Of a DNA stretch of 64,000 nucleotides, positions 59,079 through 64,000 are shown in pieces. The notes beneath the pieces were generated by a model. It ran no database searches and was not told the DNA's origin. It saw only the letters and a program-made list of their open reading frames with translations. This DNA comes from Diphasiastrum complanatum (taxonomy: Eukaryota > Streptophyta > Lycopodiopsida > Lycopodiales > Lycopodiaceae), in contig CM055095.1 of NCBI GenBank assembly GCA_029204225.1, positions 20,203,348 to 20,267,347 of the forward strand. The letters run 5' to 3'. The stretch's first letter is position 1; each line of letters opens with the position of its first letter. Made by a program: the position numbers and the translations under genes.

Positions 59079-59558
59079 ATGAAGCTTTTGTTTGTACGAT
59101 CCCAAGCGATGGTAGCGATACTAGCTAACGTGAATTGGAAGGTCCGTAGCAGATTGAACTCGGAGGAATTCCAGATGCTTGTGGCAAGATGTGGACTTGG
59201 CTACACCTTGGCTGTTGATCCATCATATGTGCTTATTGACGTCAGTAATGAATTCATCCAGGGCTTGATAGAGATAACATATGTTGCAGTCTCGTTGCAA
59301 GTCCAAGGTGCAAGGATAGATGTTACTGAAGTAGTTTTTGCTGCTGCTCTTCACTTACCTTCAGATGGAATTTTACCTCTAGCTCTATCTAGGAAAGATG
59401 TAGATGAGGCGAGTTTATTTCAAGGAAATTTTTTCATGCCGAGTAAAGGTTATAAGATCTCTATGATTAGAGATGCGGCACTTAGAAAAAAAATTTATAA
59501 TCAACTTGCGTTGTTGGATTTTAAGATATTTGAAAATTTTGAAATTAATTTGAGATAG
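59079..59558 (+). CDS. Unrecognised 159-codon ORF (possible retroelement gag-like fragment)
   Basis: The rightward frame begins MKLLFVRSQAMVAILANV and contains FQMLVARCGLGYTLAVDPSY, VSNEFIQGLIEITYVAVSLQ and TEVVFAAALHLPSDGILPLA. The last phrase resembles the helical gag-like ORFs often found next to plant retroelements, but no family is assigned. It ends at 59558, immediately beside a leftward gypsy RT fragment, so it may belong to a nested or recombined element. Confidence 0.35.
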   Translation: MKLLFVRSQAMVAILANVNWKVRSRLNSEEFQMLVARCGLGYTLAVDPSYVLIDVSNEFIQGLIEITYVAVSLQVQGARIDVTEVVFAAALHLPSDGILPLALSRKDVDEASLFQGNFFMPSKGYKISMIRDAALRKKIYNQLALLDFKIFENFEINLR

Positions 59559-60830
59559 ATGGCCTTCATCCATTCCATGGACATACAAATTATCCATATA
59601 GATCTCCAAAAACTTCTGCAAGTACTCTTTAAAAATGAATCACATGACTTGCTAAAACATACTTGGTGCATTATTCAACCCAAACAACATAACCTTATCA
59701 GCATAAGTTCCCCATTCAATGGCAAACACTATTTTATGTTAATCCTCTGGTGCTACTTTCACCTGGTTATAACCACTAAGTCCATCCAAGAAACTATACG
59801 CTTCATCTCTCATGGTTTGAAAAGACACTCTCAGTGAATGGCAATGGAAAATGATCCTTTCTGATAACTGCAATTAATGTCTTTAAGTTCACACAAATGT
59901 GCATTTTGCCATCTTCTTGGGTACTATTGCTATCATTGATACCTAATCTATATGTTCAATTTCGTAGATGAAATCAACATCCAATAATTTCTACAATTTT
60001 TTTTAATGAACTTATTATAAATCGGTCTATATTGATAAAACTGACTCACTTTTGGAATAATAGTTGGTTCCAATGGAATAGTATGTTGTACCATTGAAGT
60101 ATGACTTCCTTTGACATGCAAAGCAATCTTTGAATTTTATCATCAACTTAAACAACTCGGAGAATGTTGTTGAGAATAACTCTATTGCTCCCACATGTAT
60201 GATCTTCTCTTCTTCTCCTGGATCAACTAGATTCATTTGTTTCGTTCGAGTTGGTCCATCAAATACTTCTTGTGTGTTTGTTGATTGTTGTCTTTAGGTT
60301 CTCATTAGGCTTTGGTAACATGATTACCATATCATTAATTTTTGAATCGTTCAACGTCGTGTTGTGGTTCTTGTTCCTTATTTTTCTCCAACGACTTGAT
60401 CTTGGTTTTGCTCTTTGAGGCTAATTTATTTGTCACCGAAGATTTTTGCTTTGTTGATTTATGGCTCAAAGAATTGGTTCCATCAAGATCTAGATCCATC
60501 TTTCCTTTACCTTTGTCCAACTTTTGTGCATGAGTGACATGATCTCATGATCTACTTTCATACCGATCTCATTTGGGGGGATTACTCCATGTGAGAACTT
60601 GGTCATAACATTGTTTTCCTTGTTTCTTTCTCAAAATTACAACAGGTTTGACATTTTTTTTTTGAAACAAGACTCGTCCATTGCTCCTCCTGGTTGCTTG
60701 CGCTTCCATAAAAGGCTACATATGGGGGAGGTAGCACCTGCCGAGTTCGCTTGATCTGATCGCAGCAGGTCGATTGTGCTGCTGCATGTTCAGCGATGGC
60801 AGGAGGGAAACCTGGGGTTGCATCTTCCAC
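59559..60830 (-). pseudogene. Decayed gypsy fragment (gag end to RT)
   Basis: Read leftward: basic and Lys/Ser-rich gag-like pieces (60830-60335), a pre-RT phrase near 60236-60027 (MNLVDPGEEEKIIHVGAIEL), then RT in broken frames. The RT parts include AYSFLDGLSGYNQVKVAPED (about 59800), a FGLNNAPSMF-like phrase (59690) and MDNLYVHGMDEGH, with YMDN in place of YxDD (59600). It has many stops and is another lineage than the 44-49.5 kb gypsy element. Confidence 0.6.
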
Positions 60831-60970
60831 AAATGAAGTCTAAATCTCCATCATATCATTGGTGGCTAACAAAAGCCCCTTTAGCATCAGCAGAATCAGA
60901 GGTTTAGGTTAATCTTAGGGTTTCATCAGGGCTGTTTGCGGAGGGCGGCATTATGGTATAACAAACATTT

Positions 60971-62453
60971 ATGAGCAGCAAGTGTCTTTGTTTAAGAGGA
61001 TCTCATTTAGCTTCAGGCAGAGATTGGCCCAGGATCTGTGCAAATGCGTGTACCTGTCTTATTTCTAGGCAGGTTAAAGCGTGTTATCTTTCAGCTTCAG
61101 GTAGAATTACTACTTTATGACTAGTGAAAGTTGAATGCATTTTATTAATTGAGTTTTGATTCCAAATTCGAGAAACTCTTTCTTCACGTGAATCTAACAT
61201 TCTGAGAATGCCATTGGTGTCTGCCGGCAACAATTCTTGTCAAGGGAAGGCGAAAAATGAGATGTGTGCTCATTGGTTTCTCTGAAGGATTAAATGCTGA
61301 TACTTATCAATCCAGCAATCTAGTTTTAATTGCTGTCTGACAAATTATGATTACAGGAATCATCTCCAGATTGTCGTCTCTCTGGGGGGATGTTCAATCA
61401 CAAGGATGCAGATGCATATATAGATGCAAAACATGTGGACTCATTGAAATCAAATTTCTTACGGAAAGAAATGAGTACTGTCGCTGGAGCTGAAATTCAA
61501 TCAGGCAAGAATATCAAAGAGAGTGATTGGTTGTGCAACGGGCATTATTCACCGTTTCAGCATAGTTTCTATGGGAAAAATAGCTCATCACACCTTAAAA
61601 ATTATGCAATTCTAGAGAGTGCCACAAAACTAGGTGTAAAGAAGGTGTTGTCTCATTCATTTTGCTCCTCATCAGTAAAGGACAAACTTCGAGCTCCGTT
61701 ATGGAGAGGTAAGAAAGTTATAAGCTTAGAAGCGCAGAGAGCAACGACAGCTCTTAAGGGAGCCAAGGATCGACCCAGGCATGTTAATGCTGTTTTGCAA
61801 AACAAGGTTGCTCGATTACTGAAGTTGGATATGCTTTCCGTTCTCTACTTACTACAGCAACAAAATGAAACCGATCTTGCCCTCAAAGTAAGCTTTCCTA
61901 GATTTTTGTCCTCTGTTACCTTTGCTGGTCGTACAACATGCGTGATGAGTGTCTTGCTCTGCTCAATTTGGGTTGTGCGGAACTGTTTATTATCTGTGAA
62001 GTCAGTATCTTACTTTAGTAACAAAGTAAAACTATGTTGTTATCAGGTTCTAAATAATAAAAAGGAATGTTACATCCTGTTTGCACTATTTTCTGTGTTC
62101 TTTAGGTTTTCAATCTAGTGCGGAAAGAGACCTGGTATAAGCCTGAAATGCCTTTCTACCGAGACATGATGGAAGCTTTAGGAAAGAATGGACAGTTTGA
62201 AGAAGTAGAGAAGCTATTTCAGGAATTAAAGTCTGAGGGCTTAAAGCTTCAGATGATAGTGTTCATAGAAATTATCCAAAACTGCTTTTTGTGGAGGAAA
62301 TTTTCGCTTGCCTTGGATTACCTTGAGAGGATGAAACATTCTGACTGTCCACCAAATGTGCAAGTTTATCGTACCTTTATCAATAGCCTCAACAAGATGG
62401 GGGAATTAGATCTCTCAGCCCAACTCGAGAAAGACTGTGAGGGATTAAATTAA
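60971..62453 (+). CDS. THA8-like organellar PPR protein
   Basis: Proposed model: exons 60971-61072, 61357-61887 and 62106-62453, giving 326 codons. Introns 61073-61356 and 61888-62105 have GT/AG ends in phase 0, and the joined frame has no stop. The first exon (MSSKCLCLRGSHLASGRDWP) is Ser/Arg/Cys-rich like an organellar transit peptide, and is the least certain part. The body matches the THA8-like family of plants: APLWRGKKVISLEAQRATTA, LLKLDMLSVLYLLQQQNETD, WYKPEMPFYRDMMEALGKNG, EEVEKLFQELKSEGLKLQM and CPPNVQVYRTFINSLNKMGE, with short helical pentatricopeptide-like repeats. Known relatives bind organellar RNA and assist group II intron splicing in chloroplasts. This is the only gene here that looks intact. 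Confidence 0.8.
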
Positions 62454-62767
62454 AACAATGACACAGGGGACAAATATCTGCAAAAATGTCTATCTTGGTA
62501 GCTATCTATTAGGGGACTAAGCTACAAAAACTATAGAAGAGAAGTCAGAATATGTGGTTAGGATTGCTAATGATGTGAATTATTTGTTGCAATGTTCAAT
62601 AGCTATTGATGTACTATTATTGCTAATGCTATTGCAAATGTTTCTTGTTGTAACTTCGCTTATAGAGAAGCATTATAATTCTTTTGTGGAATATGTTGTG
62701 TATTTGGAATAGGACACTATCATTCAAAAGTTATTATGTTTGTACCCATTCTACTAATCAGACTGTA

Positions 62768-62814
<47 letters not shown>

Positions 62815-64000
62815 CCCATTTTACTAATCAAAGTGTTGTGTACACCACCATTAGTGCTTCCATAGCAAATTAGGAGTAATTAAGGAGTGTTTGGTTGATT
62901 ATAGTATAGTTGCATCACATGAAGTAACTTTTAGATGATTTGCTAAGATTCTAAGAATGTCTTATATGCAACTCAAGAAAGCAATTGTTGCCCTTCCATA
63001 ATTATCACGTTATTTGTAAGTATCATCTGCAACCTAGACTTGGGATTCACCATTGAGAAATTGAACAAGGTTTTGTAAGAGAGACTTGGGAGAGTTATGG
63101 CTAGCTAATTGCAATTGCTACAATAATACCCAAGTAGAAAAAAATTATAATTTCCTCCACTCCCCTTGAACCTATCAAAAAGGTCTTGTCACTTTACTCC
63201 GAGGAATCCCATCAAACAACTCTCTTTGATGATTGCTTCACAACACTTCTATAAAAACATTCATTGTAAAGTATAATGGTTGTCAGGGTGACATCATACT
63301 TCAAGTTTTCTAGGCATAAAAACTCCTTGAATCCTATATCATTGAGAAAGTTTCATTAAGGATAATTATGCTCATTTATTGTCCCTAATGTTAATTTAGG
63401 AGCCTTCAGACTAGTACTAGGGGCATTATTTTATTTTTAGTATATATAATTAGGCTAGATTTTGACTCAAGTCAAAGATAATATGTGCTTAATTTATAGC
63501 ACCAATTGTGCCAAGGATAAAGTTTTAGTGCTTTTACTTTATTTGAAGACACAATTTATTAATTGCTTTTGATTGCTTTTTCATTCTTAGATTAGGAGGC
63601 ATCATGACTAAATCTATAAAATGGAGTCAACACCCCATCTCTAGAAGTAAGAGAGATTCATTTTCAAGTTTATGTTGTTGAGTTTTAGTAGTTAGTGCAA
63701 TTCTACTAATTGATCAATTGATTCGTCTTACTACATTCTCAATTGCTATTGTTGTGTGAGTTCTAATAAGTATTGGTCAACTCCAATCTAGGAATTTACA
63801 AAATTCCATTATGGTATTTGAAAGAAAAAGTTAATCAATGTCCTAATAGTATTGAAAAGCAAAATGATGAACAAAATCAATGCATCGCAAAAGCACACAC
63901 AATGCAAGTTCTTAGCACGAGACTGTAATCCAAAAGGCCCAAGTGAGTTTGCATATTGATGCTTCCATATATATTCCATATGACAGGTGCTCATCAAGAA
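62454..64000. other. 3' flank and AT-rich non-coding DNA with a possible LTR
   Basis: An (AT)n run occupies about 62771-62813. From about 63600 to 63800 the sequence resembles the end of an LTR (agagattcattttcaagttt, then aggaatttaca) followed by attccattatggtattt, a weak match to a tRNA-Met primer site. No coding frame is supported. Confidence 0.35.

Overview
This window is nuclear DNA of a land plant. It has GT-AG introns, LTR retrotransposons with a tRNA-Met-type primer site, a CACTA-type transposase gene, a captured piece of a KUP/HAK potassium transporter, and one apparently intact host gene of the plant organellar PPR family THA8-like. Long (GA)n, (GT)n and (AT)n arrays, a DUF7869 gene and a Penelope-like remnant suit a large, repeat-rich genome, perhaps a non-flowering plant such as a fern or lycophyte. 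That last step is a guess. No bacterial-type operons, rRNA genes or CRISPR arrays were seen.

Layout. 1-4.6 kb: non-coding, microsatellites and a duplicated GC-rich repeat. 4.6-13.1 kb: the most unusual part. A leftward DUF7869 gene and a rightward gene combining a ParB-like domain with an amino-methyltransferase-like domain (both damaged) diverge from an intergenic region. That region holds a telomere-like repeat and a giant inverted repeat (arms about 200 bp) carrying eleven copies of a 17-bp palindrome, mostly 39-42 bp apart. Further copies lie only in the non-coding parts of this module. 13.1-15.1 kb: AT-rich DNA and a Ty3/gypsy protease fragment. 15.86-22.08 kb: a leftward Ty1/copia element with both LTRs. 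22.9-23.9 kb: mosaic of retroelement pieces. 27.0-28.8 kb: internal fragment of the same copia family, abutting a small inverted-repeat element that carries a KUP/HAK exon. 31.1-31.4 kb: copia gag fragment. 32.4-36.7 kb: CACTA (En/Spm, transposase_24) gene ending in a hairpin-repeat array and a TAGTG terminus. 38.5-44 kb: a long leftward extra ORF and minisatellites, next to a leftward Ty3/gypsy gag-pol (44.03-49.55 kb). 49.53-52.30 kb: a truncated rightward copia element. 52.7-54.1 kb: a Penelope-like remnant lacking its RT core. 56.8-58.3 kb: a copia scrap and a 151-bp satellite. 59.1-60.8 kb: ORF fragment and decayed gypsy RT. 60.97-62.45 kb: the THA8-like gene.

Most coding sequence here is decayed mobile DNA. 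The best candidate for an undescribed system is the 4.6-13.1 kb module: a putative RNase-H-fold (transposase-like) DUF7869 protein, a ParB-like/methyltransferase-like protein and a phased palindrome array that resembles, by analogy only, parS or iteron sites. The domain calls come from motif reading by eye and were not confirmed by any search.
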